DNA of 64,000 nt. Origin: an uncultured beta proteobacterium. GTDB taxonomy: Bacteria > Pseudomonadota > Gammaproteobacteria > Burkholderiales > Burkholderiaceae_C. A program made the position numbers and the translations under genes. Where the stretch lies: NCBI GenBank assembly GCA_903876735.1, contig CAIRAW010000038.1, positions 30,932 to 94,931 on the forward strand. The letters run 5' to 3'. A model generated the notes under the pieces. It had not been told where the DNA came from. It saw nothing but the letters and a program-made list of their open reading frames with translations, and ran no database searches. Of this stretch, positions 16,505 through 24,366 are shown piece after piece (position 1 is the first letter of the stretch; every line of letters starts with the position of its first letter).

Positions 16505-17155
16505 GTGCCTAAATCCAGCGTAGTACTCCCTGCTCTAAACGGGGCAACGTCGATTGCACATGGCACCGAGAAGCGGCCTACTACATGGCAAATCGGGCAT
16601 AAGGCGGTTCCGAGCTTCTCCGATATGCAGCCTGGAGATTTGGTTCTGGTAGCAACTGACAAATCGCCTATTTGTACAGCGATACAAAACATTCAGTCCT
16701 CCCTGAAGTCGGGGTCGCCCACCCACGGAGACCCCAAATGGACGCATGTAGGTATTTACGTTGCCGACGGAATGATGCTGGAATCAGTTCCAAGGCTAGG
16801 TGTGAGGTACTGTACTGTTGAGAGATACGCAATAACCCGGGACATCCACGTTCGCAGGCTCACCCAGAAAGCAACTGCGGTGTCAGCCCTTCAGGGTGCC
16901 AGAGTTGTGCGTGTCGCTGCTGAGTTCTTTGAGAAGAAATACTCCATTGCCAGCATCGCAGTCCATCTCTTAAATCACTCAAAAATATCAAGTCCATCAG
17001 CCTTCTTTTGTAGCACCTTCGTAGCGGTGGTTTATGCAAAGGCATTGAAGGTTCTGCTTGACTCGGATGCCTCTCATAGGCCGTTACTGCCTGCAACATT
17101 GGCCAAGCACCCGTCATTTGTGGACGTTCCTATTGCTTGGCGTTCGCCTGCCTAA
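16505..17155 (+). CDS. YiiX/NlpC-P60-like permuted papain-fold hydrolase
   Basis: 216 residues from a GTG start. The GDLVLVATD segment (44-52), then KWTHVGIYVADG with His81, and later AFFCSTFVAVVY with Cys169 give the order His then Cys of circularly permuted NlpC/P60 proteins such as YiiX. Such enzymes cleave amide or acyl bonds (peptidoglycan, lipids or tRNA-like substrates in different members). No signal peptide is evident, so it appears cytoplasmic. As transposon cargo it could be an effector or toxin-like protein with the small preceding gene, but no such pairing is established. Local base composition is distinctly more AT-rich than the chromosome. Confidence 0.65.
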   Translation: MPKSSVVLPALNGATSIAHGTEKRPTTWQIGHKAVPSFSDMQPGDLVLVATDKSPICTAIQNIQSSLKSGSPTHGDPKWTHVGIYVADGMMLESVPRLGVRYCTVERYAITRDIHVRRLTQKATAVSALQGARVVRVAAEFFEKKYSIASIAVHLLNHSKISSPSAFFCSTFVAVVYAKALKVLLDSDASHRPLLPATLAKHPSFVDVPIAWRSPA

Positions 17156-17168
17156 CGCTACTCCCGCT

Positions 17169-17504
17169 TCAAAGTGCAGCAAGGTATCTCGCCAGTAGCA
17201 GCCGTGCTCCCAACCCCTTGCGACCAAACCCCGCCCGCCACCCGTCAGCACTCCCAATCCCCGCCGGGTCAATGCCAGCATCGAACTGCCTGATGGTTGC
17301 GTAGAGCGCGTCCCTGTCTGCGACCAGCTTTAACTGGCGCGCGGCCAGCCTCACCTGCACCTCCGGAGCCATTCCTCGCATAGACCCCGTGGCCCCGTGC
17401 AACAGGCCGTCCAGGAACGCCAACTCCCCGTGCACGTTCGCGACCATCTCCGCCAGCTTGGTGAGCGTTGTCTGCGTGCGGGTGCGCGTCATCGTCAACG
17501 CCAT
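17169..17504 (-). CDS. Hypothetical protein, last gene of the reverse transposon set
   Basis: 111 residues from the ATG at 17504, which overlaps the stop of the upstream gene by 10 bp, suggesting translational coupling. The frame is open much further upstream, but only as a shadow of the neighbouring gene. Helical, Ala/Leu-rich sequence: TQTTLTKLAEMVANVHGELA, a second helix EVQVRLAARQLKLVADRDAL, and a basic Gly-rich end. No family recognised. It may form a complex with the coiled-coil/winged-helix protein encoded upstream. Confidence 0.55.
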   Translation of the reverse strand: MALTMTRTRTQTTLTKLAEMVANVHGELAFLDGLLHGATGSMRGMAPEVQVRLAARQLKLVADRDALYATIRQFDAGIDPAGIGSADGWRAGFGRKGLGARLLLARYLAAL

Positions 17505-18136
17505 GCCTGAGCCCCTTCCAGGGAGTGTTCTGCCGCCCGCTCCCGCAACGCATCCAGCGAAGCCGCGGGTGCCTTCCAGCGCCACCGCCCATGCGACCCA
17601 AGCTGCCTGTCGTGCAGGGGTTCGATAAGCCCCCGCAAGTGCAACCCGCGCAGCGAACCGCTGACTGACTTGTTGAAGCTGCGGCGGTCCTTGGACAACG
17701 GGAACGTGATGCCGAATTGCCTTGCTGCCAAATTCATCAGCACCGTTGTGGTCAGTGGCTCGGGGGCGGCAGCGCTCAGCACCTCCTGGACGAATGCGCC
17801 CAGCGCGCCGCGCCTGCCGTACCGACCGGCCCACGCCTCGACAATGCCGCCGGCCGTGGGTTCCACTCGGGCATGGGCCAACGCCAGCGTTGCATCCAAG
17901 GCGTCCATCGATGCCTGCGCGCGAGACTGTGCACATTGAGCGCGCTCCGTCAAGAACTGCGCCTTGGCCAGTTGCTGTTCCAGACGCGCCTGCTTTGCCC
18001 GCAACCCTGCCTGCGTCACTTCGGCCTTGGACACTTCACCCGCCAGCGCCGCGCGCTCATTGAGCAACCACTTGATGTCAGGAGGAGTTCGAGTCCGCAG
18101 GGTCGGGACTTCCGGCTCTGGCGCGTGGCGCTTCAT
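17495..18136 (-). CDS. Coiled-coil plus winged-helix-like protein (paralogue 2)
   Basis: 213 residues. The N-terminus has the segment TRTPPDIKWLLNERAALAGE, followed by a heptad-like helix (about residues 35-90, LRAKQARLEQQLAKAQFL and on). From about 98 comes a compact domain (WAGRYGRRGALGAFVQEVL ... SFNKSVSGSLRGLHLRGLIEPLH) that looks like a winged helix: helices, then a wing ending RWRWK. The layout recalls plasmid KfrA-like DNA-binding proteins, but I cannot claim homology. A clear paralogue lies directly upstream (18078-18797). It overlaps both neighbours and is probably part of one transcript reading toward the transposase. Confidence 0.6.
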   Translation of the reverse strand: MKRHAPEPEVPTLRTRTPPDIKWLLNERAALAGEVSKAEVTQAGLRAKQARLEQQLAKAQFLTERAQCAQSRAQASMDALDATLALAHARVEPTAGGIVEAWAGRYGRRGALGAFVQEVLSAAAPEPLTTTVLMNLAARQFGITFPLSKDRRSFNKSVSGSLRGLHLRGLIEPLHDRQLGSHGRWRWKAPAASLDALRERAAEHSLEGAQAWR

Positions 18137-18797
18137 CAGCTGCCGCCTTCGCGATTGCCGCAGCTCTTACGGCAAGGTCCGCCAATGTGGCTGGTTGCTT
18201 CCAGCGCCAAACCCCCGGAGTTCCAGACGCTGCGCCATGCAGAGGTTCGACCAACCTCTCCTGAACCAGGCGATAGAGCGCTGTCTTTATCGACTTCTTC
18301 AGGCTTGTGCGACTCGATGGGAACGGGAGCGAAAGCTGAAAATGCGCGGCGGCTTGGTTGATGAGCTGTCTCGTGTCCACCGTGGCCGGCGAGGCATCCT
18401 TCAGCGTTTGCGAGACGAACTGCGTGAGAGCGCCACGCTTTCCATACTTCCCGGCCCAGTCCCTCACGACACCGCCGGCTCACGGGTCGGCCTGGTTGTA
18501 CGCAAGCCCGATAGTTGTGTCCAAGGCGTCCAGGATAGCCTGGTGAGCCTCCCGCGCTTGTGCGCATCGCAGTATCAGCGCGGTCACGCCATCCATCTTG
18601 CGTTGAAGCGCAGCCAGCCTTGGCGCCAAAGTGCTTTGGTGAAAGTAGGTCCTGCTGATTTTGCCGGCAATAGCGGCGCGCTCGTTGAGCAGCCACTTCA
18701 AGTCGGGTGGCGTGCGAGTGCGAACGGAGGGAGATTTGGGCACATTGACAGGGCATGGAGTTGACGATACCGCTGTACAGCGACCAGTTGTGGCCAA
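18078..18797 (-). pseudogene. Paralogue 1 of the coiled-coil/winged-helix protein, interrupted by TGA
   Basis: Two open stretches in one frame, 18480-18797 and 18078-18467, align along their length with the 213-residue neighbour: RTRTPPDLKWLLNERAA against RTRTPPDIKWLLNERAA, and DWAGKYGKRGALTQFVSQTL against AWAGRYGRRGALGAFVQEVL. A single TGA at 18480-18482 (CCG-TGA-GCC) separates them where the paralogue has Thr. No frameshift is needed. Either a nonsense mutation or stop readthrough is possible. The start may be TTG at 18797 or GTG at 18743, the latter giving an N-terminus more like the paralogue. Its 3' end overlaps the next gene by 59 bp. Confidence 0.65.
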
Positions 18798-18852
18798 AAA
18801 GCCGCGAAAACGGGCGAAAACCAGGGGAGTTTGACCATGGGGCCTATTCTTG

Positions 18853-18874
18853 GGCCATCAGCTTATTAACACCC
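18853..18874 (-). repeat. Right terminal inverted repeat of the transposon
   Basis: Exact reverse complement of 12270-12291. The TTAA within it provides the stop codon of the adjacent MFS gene at 18866-18868. Confidence 0.95.
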
Positions 18875-20101
18875 TCTGGCTAATTTTGCTCGCGCCGGGA
18901 CACGCGCTTCACGGATCGGCAAATGCAGCAAGGCCGCGCCGACCGCCAGCACGATGTCAACATACCAGACGACGTTGTAAGTGCCGGTTGCCTCCAGCAC
19001 GCGACCGCCAAGCCAGGCTCCGAGAAAACCGCCGATCTGGTGCGTCAGCATCACGACGCCGAACAGCGTCGCCATGTTGGCTGTGCCAAAGAATTTGGCC
19101 ACCAGGCCCGCCGTCGGCGGCACCGTAGACAAAAACGTCAGCCCCATGACCGCCGCAAAAGCCAGCACGACGCCCTCGCTCTTGGGCGCCAACAGGAACA
19201 GCAGTACCGCCAGTGCCCGGGTCGCGTAAACCAGCGACAGCAGAGACTTCATGCGCCAGCGTCCCACCGCCCAGCCCATGGCAATGCTGCCAACGATGTT
19301 GAACAGCCCCAGCACGGCCAGTGACCAGGCACCGTACTGCAGCGGCAGGCCGCACATGGCGACCACGCCCGGAAGATGCGTGCCCAGAAAAGCGACGTGA
19401 AAGCCGCAAACAAAAAAGCCACCGGCCAGCATCAGGTAGCTCGGATTGCGCAAGGCTTGGCGCACCGCTGCCAGCGCGCCCAACGGTGCCTGACTCGGCG
19501 CCAGGGGATGGCCGGCCTGGCCGCGCAGCAGGTAGGCCGCCGGCAGCGCCAGCAACACGATCAGCGCCATCACCTGCATGGCGTTGGCCCAGCCAAAGGC
19601 CAGCAAGAGCGCGCCGGCAATCGGCGCCATCAGGAACTGACCAAACGAGCCGCCGGCGTTGACGATGCCGGTGGCCAGGCCGCGCATGCCAGCCGGAATC
19701 ATGCGCGTGGTAGCCGCCATCAACACCGCCGGACCCGCCATACCGGCGCCACCGGCCGCCAGCAGGCCAATGGAAAAAATCAGACCTGCGGTCGTGCTCA
19801 TCCAGGGCGTAATGAAGGTCCCCAGCGCCACCAGCAAGGCCCCGACCAGCAGCACGCGCCCGGCACCCACCCGGTCCGCCATGGCACCGGCAAAAGGTTG
19901 CGTCAAACCCCAGCATAACTGGCCAAAAGCAAAGGCCAGGCTGATGTTGCCGACCCCGATTCCGGTAGCGGTATTCAAGGGGCTCAGGAACAGGCCCATG
20001 GTTTGGCGCGTGCCCATGGTCACGGCGAAGGTGCCTGCCGCCGCCAGCAACACCAGCCAGGCGGCGACTGCCGGCTTGCTGTCAAGCATTGGCTTATTCA
20101 T
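18866..20101 (-). CDS. Major facilitator superfamily transporter
   Basis: 411 residues from the ATG at 20101, which overlaps the MarR stop (ATGAATAA), a better start than the longer frame to 20146. Twelve hydrophobic segments are visible, with an MFS loop motif around GAMADRVGAGRVLLVG (about residue 75). It probably exports or imports small organic compounds under the control of the MarR protein. The last two residues (Gly-Cys) and the stop codon are encoded by the transposon inverted repeat. Removing the element and one target copy restores an end at ...AKLAR followed directly by TAA, so the insertion added only two residues and should not have inactivated it. Confidence 0.87.
   Translation of the reverse strand: MNKPMLDSKPAVAAWLVLLAAAGTFAVTMGTRQTMGLFLSPLNTATGIGVGNISLAFAFGQLCWGLTQPFAGAMADRVGAGRVLLVGALLVALGTFITPWMSTTAGLIFSIGLLAAGGAGMAGPAVLMAATTRMIPAGMRGLATGIVNAGGSFGQFLMAPIAGALLLAFGWANAMQVMALIVLLALPAAYLLRGQAGHPLAPSQAPLGALAAVRQALRNPSYLMLAGGFFVCGFHVAFLGTHLPGVVAMCGLPLQYGAWSLAVLGLFNIVGSIAMGWAVGRWRMKSLLSLVYATRALAVLLFLLAPKSEGVVLAFAAVMGLTFLSTVPPTAGLVAKFFGTANMATLFGVVMLTHQIGGFLGAWLGGRVLEATGTYNVVWYVDIVLAVGAALLHLPIREARVPARAKLARGC
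18875..18882. repeat. Target-site duplication, right copy
   Basis: TCTGGCTA, identical to 12262-12269. It lies within the last codons of the MFS gene. Confidence 0.95.
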
Positions 20102-20582
20102 CGGCAGCTCCGGCGACAGGCGCAAGCAGTTCCAGCGACTCGTCAATCAGCGCGTGCAGCGTCAGCAGACGCGGCACACCGAGCAGCTTGTTCAGGCTGG
20201 TCTGCGCCGCCTTCCAGTGGCGCTGCGCGTCCTGACGCTTGTCGCGGCCGCTGTCCGTGATGCGAATCAGGCGGCTGCGCCCATCGGCACCACTGGCCAG
20301 TTCGACCCAACCTTCTGCCTGCAGCGGCTTGAGGTTGCGCGTCAGCGTGGAGGCTTCCATCTTCATAGCCCTTGCCAGCGCGCCGGGTTGGATTGGCCCG
20401 AGCTTGAGCACATGGGACAGCAGCGAGTACTGGGTCGTGCGCAGGCCAACCCGCGCCAGTTCGGCGTCGTAGCGTTGCGTGATGCGCCGCGTCAATTGCC
20501 GCAGCTTGAGGTTGGTACAACCCTGCAGCTTCACAGCGGCCGGTTCATTGCTTGCAAGTGGGTTGGCAGTCATGCGCCGCAT
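20094..20582 (-). CDS. MarR-family transcriptional regulator
   Basis: 162 residues if started at the ATG at 20582 (20573 is also possible); longer readings would cross the promoter shared with the divergent thioesterase gene. The winged-helix core is clear: TTQYSLLSHVLKLGPIQPGALA, then MEASTLTRNLKPLQAEGWVEL and the wing DGRSRLIRITDSG. It is the first gene of a MarR-MFS pair with overlapping stop and start. MarR proteins usually repress their own operon and release DNA on binding phenolic or other small ligands; a palindrome lies just upstream. Confidence 0.88.
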   Translation of the reverse strand: MRRMTANPLASNEPAAVKLQGCTNLKLRQLTRRITQRYDAELARVGLRTTQYSLLSHVLKLGPIQPGALARAMKMEASTLTRNLKPLQAEGWVELASGADGRSRLIRITDSGRDKRQDAQRHWKAAQTSLNKLLGVPRLLTLHALIDESLELLAPVAGAADE

Positions 20583-20594
20583 TGTAGCTAGAAT

Positions 20595-20610
20595 ACTTGT
20601 ATATGCAACT
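20595..20610. promoter_or_regulatory. Candidate MarR operator between marR-like gene and thioesterase gene
   Basis: ACTTGTATATGCAACT is a near-palindrome of 16 bp (core TTG-TATATG-CAA) of the size and AT-rich core common to MarR operators. It lies 13 bp upstream of the regulator start and about 20 bp before the divergent gene, where it could control both. Confidence 0.5.
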
Positions 20611-20630
20611 TTAACGGACAAACGAACAAC

Positions 20631-21173
20631 ATGAGCAAGACCGATCACCTCGAAGCCTGGCTGGCGCAGGAAGCCATCATCCGCCAGGCGATGGACGCCG
20701 GCCCCGGACCGGGCGTTGCCACGCCACAGCAGATTGCCGGCAAGACCGGTCTGGAAGTCATGCAGGCGCTACTGCGCGGTGAACTGCCCTACGCACACAT
20801 TGCCCAGACACTGGATTTCACGATGATCGAGGTCTCGCCAGGCCACGCCACGTTTCAGGGCACACCGGGCTTGGCCCACTTCAATCCGATGGGAACGGTA
20901 CATGGCGGCTGGTTTGCCACACTGCTGGACTCAGCGCTGGGCTGCGCCGTCCACACCCGCATGGCACCGGGTCAGGCCTACACCACGGCCGAACTCAGCG
21001 TCAACATCGTGCGCGCGCTCACGCCCAAGGTCAGCCGCGTGCGCGCCGAAGGCAAGGTCATCCACTGCGGGCGCCAACTCGCCACCGCCGAGGGCCGTCT
21101 GATCGGGCCCGATGGCACGCTCTACGCCCACGCCACCACCACCTGCCTGGTGTTTCCACTTGCGACACAATAA
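20631..21173 (+). CDS. PaaI-type hotdog thioesterase
   Basis: 180 residues. The family motif [20 protein letters not shown] (about 84-103) with the HGG helix start is the signature of PaaI/YdiI-like acyl-CoA thioesterases. Core ends with a CHG-like strand region ([16 protein letters not shown]). An N-terminal extension of about 45 residues precedes the domain. It is divergent from the MarR gene and ends 5 bp before gloA, with which it is likely cotranscribed. Substrate unknown; a link with the MarR-MFS pair in handling aromatic acyl-CoAs is possible but unproven. Confidence 0.85.
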   Translation: MSKTDHLEAWLAQEAIIRQAMDAGPGPGVATPQQIAGKTGLEVMQALLRGELPYAHIAQTLDFTMIEVSPGHATFQGTPGLAHFNPMGTVHGGWFATLLDSALGCAVHTRMAPGQAYTTAELSVNIVRALTPKVSRVRAEGKVIHCGRQLATAEGRLIGPDGTLYAHATTTCLVFPLATQ

Positions 21174-21178
21174 GCCCC

Positions 21179-21565
21179 ATGCGATTCCTCCACACCATGC
21201 TGCGCGTTGGCGACCTGCAACGCTCAATCGACTTCTACACCCAGGTTCTGGGCATGCAACTGCTGCGCAAGACCGAGAACCCGGAGTACAAGTACACACT
21301 GGCTTTTGTCGGTTACGGCAAGAATCCGGACCACGCCGAAATCGAACTCACCTACAACTGGGGCGTCGATTCCTATGAGTTGGGCACGGCCTTTGGCCAC
21401 CTGGCGCTGGGCGTGCCCGACGTCTATGCGGCTTGCGAGAAGATCAAGGCCGCTGGCGGCAAGGTGACGCGCGAAGCCGGTCCGGTCAAGGGCGGCAGCA
21501 CCGTGATTGCCTTTGTCACTGACCCTGATGGTTACAAGATCGAGTTGATCGAGCGAGCCCTTTAA
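21179..21565 (+). CDS. gloA: Lactoylglutathione lyase (glyoxalase I)
   Basis: 128 residues, the bacterial Ni/Co-type length. The metal ligands are in place: His5 (RFLHTML), Glu in the NP-E-Y segment (about 39), His in AFGHLALGV (about 77), and the final Glu in GYKIELIE. The enzyme isomerises the methylglyoxal-glutathione hemithioacetal to S-lactoylglutathione. It follows the thioesterase gene directly and converges on eda with only 4 bp between the stops. Confidence 0.95.
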   Translation: MRFLHTMLRVGDLQRSIDFYTQVLGMQLLRKTENPEYKYTLAFVGYGKNPDHAEIELTYNWGVDSYELGTAFGHLALGVPDVYAACEKIKAAGGKVTREAGPVKGGSTVIAFVTDPDGYKIELIERAL

Positions 21566-21569
21566 GGCT

Positions 21570-22211
21570 CTACTTCTTCAAAGCTTGGGTGGCGCGTGCC
21601 AGCGCGGTGATGCGCGCCCAGTCGCCTTGCGCCAGCGCCTCGGGCGGAACCAGCCACGAACCCCCAACACAGACCACATTGGACAGCGCCAGAAAATCGC
21701 CCGCGTTCTGCAACGTCACGCCGCCGGTCGGACAAAACCGCACGTCAAAAAACGGCCCGCTCCAGGCCCTGAGCAAGGCCGGACCACCGGCTTGCATGGC
21801 GGGGAAAAACTTCAGCTCGGTGAACCCTTCTTCCTGCGCCATCATGATCTCGCTGCCGGTCGCGACACCGGGCAGCAAGGCCAGACCGGCATCGCGGCAG
21901 GCCTGTCCGAGCGCGCTGGTGTAACCCGGGCTGACGGCAAAACGGGCGCCGGCCATGGCAGCGGCCTGGGCATCGGCGCGGCTGCGCACCGTTCCGGCGC
22001 CGACCACGGCCTCCGGCACGGCTCTGGCAATCGCTTCGATACAAGGCAGCCCCTGCGCCGTGCGCAAGGTGACTTCAAGCATGCGTATGCCCCCAGCGAC
22101 CAGGGCCCGCGCCAGCGGCACCGCGTGTGCTACATCGTTGAGGACAATAACCGGAATTACCGGGGCGTCCTGCATCACCTGCAGGGCGGTCAATTTGGTT
22201 TGCATGTTCAT
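21570..22211 (-). CDS. eda: KDPG/KHG aldolase (Entner-Doudoroff)
   Basis: 213 residues. The class I aldolase features are visible: EVTLRTAQG near 46-54, GAGTVRSRADAQAA near 71-84, and the Schiff-base lysine in TELKFFPA (about 133). It splits 2-keto-3-deoxy-6-phosphogluconate into pyruvate and glyceraldehyde 3-phosphate. It lies directly downstream of edd on the same strand, separated by about 128 bp containing a REP-like repeat, giving a complete Entner-Doudoroff pair. Confidence 0.95.
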   Translation of the reverse strand: MNMQTKLTALQVMQDAPVIPVIVLNDVAHAVPLARALVAGGIRMLEVTLRTAQGLPCIEAIARAVPEAVVGAGTVRSRADAQAAAMAGARFAVSPGYTSALGQACRDAGLALLPGVATGSEIMMAQEEGFTELKFFPAMQAGGPALLRAWSGPFFDVRFCPTGGVTLQNAGDFLALSNVVCVGGSWLVPPEALAQGDWARITALARATQALKK

Positions 22212-22242
22212 CCCATCTCCATCCAGAATTCACGAATCTCTT

Positions 22243-22308
22243 GTCACTGCGAGGCGCATAGCGACGTGGCAGTCCATGCATGGATTGCCGCGCTTCGCTC
22301 GCAATGAC
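22243..22308. repeat. REP-like inverted repeat between edd and eda
   Basis: GTCACTGCGAGGCG... pairs with ...CGCTCGCAATGAC, and a central CCATGCATGG palindrome lies between. In the edd-eda message this would form a long hairpin. Confidence 0.8.
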
Positions 22309-22339
22309 AATCAGGATTGCATAATAAACAGGCCTTGAA

Positions 22340-24235
22340 TTAGAGCCAGCTACAAGCGCCTGCCTCGGCCGTCAGCGCATTGCGCCGCATACCGGCAAAC
22401 AACTCGCGGCCCATGCCCACTGCATTGGCCTGGCGCAAAGTATCGGGCATCGGGGCCGGTTCACGCGCCGCCCACTCAGACTCGCTGAGCAGCACCTGCA
22501 GTGTGCCAGCAGTTGCATCGAGCCGGATCCGGTCGCCATCGCGCACACGCGCCAGCGGACCGCCCTCGGCAGCTTCGGGCGAGACATGGATGGCTGCGGG
22601 CACCTTGCCCGAAGCACCGCTCATGCGGCCATCGGTGACCAGCGCCACCTTGAAGCCCCGGCCCTGCAGCACCGCCAGCGGCGGCGTGAGTTTGTGCAAC
22701 TCGGGCATGCCGTTGGCCTGCGGCCCCTGCCAGCGCACCACGCAAACCACATCACGATTGAGTTCATCGGCGGTGAAGGCCTGCTGCAGCGCCTCCTGCG
22801 AATCGAAGACGCGACACGGCGCCTCGATCACATGGCACTCGTCGGGTACGGCAGAGACCTTGATCACACTGCGCCCCAGATTGCCCTGCAGCAATTTAAG
22901 GCCGCCGCTCGCGCTGAAGGGCGCGCTGACAGGGCGCACCACGCTGTCATCGCGGCTCTTACCCACAGCCGTCCACTCAAGACCGCCCTCGCCCCGGCCA
23001 GCCGGAATGCCGGTGTACTCGCGCAGACCACCCGCGCGAACCGTCAGCACCTCGGCGTGCATGAATCCGGCGTCCAGCAACTCGCGGATCACAAAACCGG
23101 GACCACCCGCCGTCTGGAACTGGTTGACGTCAGCGCTGCCATTCGGATAAACGCGCGTCAGCAAAGGCACGACCTCGGACAGCGCCGCAAAATCATTCCA
23201 GTCAATCACGATGCCGGCCGCGCGCGCCACGGCGACCCAGTGGATCAGGTGGTTGGTGGAGCCGCCGGTGGCCAGCAACGCCACCATCGCGTTGACGATG
23301 CAGCGCTCATCCACCATCTCGCCAATGGGCGAACATGCCGCCCCCACGCTTGCCATTTCATGTGCTGCGCTGCCCCCCATAGGGGCTTGATCGCCTTGGG
23401 GCGGCCTGGCGGCGATCAGGCGCTGGCCACGGAGCACCGTCCGCACCGCTTCGCGCGTCAGTTCATCCCGCAGTTCGGCGCCGGGGTTGATGAAGGCCGT
23501 GCCGGGCACGTGCAAGCCCATCGCTTCGAGCAGCATCTGGTTGCTGTTGGCCGTGCCGTAAAAGGTGCAGGTGCCCGCGCCGTGGTAGGCCGCCGACTCG
23601 GCCGCCAGCAACTCAGGGCGCCCAAGCAATCCCTGCGCCGCCTGCTCGCGCACCCTGGACTTTTCGTTGTTGGACAGGCCCGATGTCATCGGACCGGCCG
23701 GCACAAACACGGTCGGCAAATGGCCGAAATGCAGCGCGCCGATCAAGAGACCGGGCACGATCTTGTCGCAGACGCCGAGCATCAGAACCGCATCGAAGAC
23801 ATCGTGGCTCAGCGACACGGCGGTTGCCATCGCAATCACGTCACGCGAGAACAGGCTCAGTTCCATGCCGGGCGTGCCCTGCGTCACCCCGTCGCACATG
23901 GCGGGCACGCCTCCCGCCACCTGCGCTGTGGCACCCAAGCGGCGCGCTTCGATCTTGATCAGCGCCGGGTAGTCCTGCAACGGCGCGTGCGCCGACAGCA
24001 TGTCGTTATAGGCCGTGACGATACCGATGTTGGGCGCACGCTCGGCCACCACACGCAGTTTGTCATTGGCGGGCAGCGCGGCAAAGGCGTGCGCCACATT
24101 GGCGCAGCCCAGCCGCTCGGCACCGGGCTTGCGCTGCGCCGCCAGCGCCAGGCGCTCCAGGTAGGCGCTGCGCGTGAGCTGACTGCGTTGCCGGATGGCA
24201 GCCGTGACCGCTTCGACCGTGGCATTAAGTTTCAT
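22340..24235 (-). CDS. edd: Phosphogluconate dehydratase (Entner-Doudoroff) with in-frame repeat insertion
   Basis: 631 residues, about 25 longer than usual. IlvD/Edd family landmarks are present: [14 protein letters not shown] (Fe-S cysteine region), [22 protein letters not shown], and [21 protein letters not shown]. It dehydrates 6-phosphogluconate to KDPG and needs a 4Fe-4S cluster. Between [10 protein letters not shown] and [10 protein letters not shown], near residues 276-299, there is an extra peptide ([23 protein letters not shown], given whole only by position 23341-23408) that comes from a dispersed chromosomal repeat. The flanking family sequence remains in frame, so the enzyme is probably functional. 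GntR-like half sites lie upstream. Confidence 0.93.
   Translation of the reverse strand: MKLNATVEAVTAAIRQRSQLTRSAYLERLALAAQRKPGAERLGCANVAHAFAALPANDKLRVVAERAPNIGIVTAYNDMLSAHAPLQDYPALIKIEARRLGATAQVAGGVPAMCDGVTQGTPGMELSLFSRDVIAMATAVSLSHDVFDAVLMLGVCDKIVPGLLIGALHFGHLPTVFVPAGPMTSGLSNNEKSRVREQAAQGLLGRPELLAAESAAYHGAGTCTFYGTANSNQMLLEAMGLHVPGTAFINPGAELRDELTREAVRTVLRGQRLIAARPPQGDQAPMGGSAAHEMASVGAACSPIGEMVDERCIVNAMVALLATGGSTNHLIHWVAVARAAGIVIDWNDFAALSEVVPLLTRVYPNGSADVNQFQTAGGPGFVIRELLDAGFMHAEVLTVRAGGLREYTGIPAGRGEGGLEWTAVGKSRDDSVVRPVSAPFSASGGLKLLQGNLGRSVIKVSAVPDECHVIEAPCRVFDSQEALQQAFTADELNRDVVCVVRWQGPQANGMPELHKLTPPLAVLQGRGFKVALVTDGRMSGASGKVPAAIHVSPEAAEGGPLARVRDGDRIRLDATAGTLQVLLSESEWAAREPAPMPDTLRQANAVGMGRELFAGMRRNALTAEAGACSWL
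23341..23408. repeat. GC-rich dispersed repeat inside edd
   Basis: Begins CCCCCACGCTTG, contains GCTGCCCCCCATAGGGGC and ends TTGGGGCGGCC. The same unit occurs at 36390-36460 (inside waaA), near 35178, near 37577 and, reversed and doubled, at 54783-54914. Confidence 0.85.
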
Positions 24236-24250
24236 GAAAATCAGAAATTA

Positions 24251-24329
24251 TTGGTAACAAAATTACAAACGCAATGGTACTGCGGAACCCGGCTCCATCA
24301 AGCGTCCGGTGTTACCAAGTGGTTACCAA
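24251..24329. promoter_or_regulatory. GTTACC/GGTAAC half-sites between edd and pdxH
   Basis: TTGGTAACA (24251-24259), TGTTACCAA (24310-24318) and GGTTACCAA (24321-24329). The LacI-family gluconate repressor GntR of enterobacteria binds GTTACC/GGTAAC sites, so these are candidates for gluconate control of edd-eda. TTGTAATTTTGTTACC on the reverse strand overlaps the first site and also resembles a HexR box. Confidence 0.45.
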
Positions 24330-24366
24330 ATCGAGGCGCCCGCTTGCGCCTGCCTATACTGCAGCC

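Larger units (their letters stand above)
12270..18874. mobile_element. 6.6-kb IS1595-family-type transposon with passenger genes
   Basis: Bounded by 22-bp perfect terminal inverted repeats (12270-12291 and 18853-18874) and by an 8-bp target duplication TCTGGCTA. It encodes an ISXO2/IS1595-type transposase at 14906-16144 in the middle, with passenger genes on both sides: small DNA-binding-like protein, CoiA-like nuclease, unknown proteins, YiiX-like hydrolase, and a reverse-strand set of coiled-coil/winged-helix proteins. Simple IS1595 members are around 1-2 kb, so most of this element is cargo. Parts of the cargo (for example 12300-12480 and 16200-17150) look more AT-rich than the flanking chromosome. 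Intact ends and identical duplications suggest a fairly recent insertion. Confidence 0.93.

Noticed and set aside
17505..17936. N-terminal extension of the 17169-17504 gene
   Set aside because: This part only overlays the neighbouring coiled-coil gene in another frame and does not resemble a protein; the overlapping ATG at 17504 is the sensible start.
18773..18782. GCTGTACAGC as a LexA box
   Set aside because: The spacing is wrong for CTGT-N8-ACAG; only a short chance palindrome.
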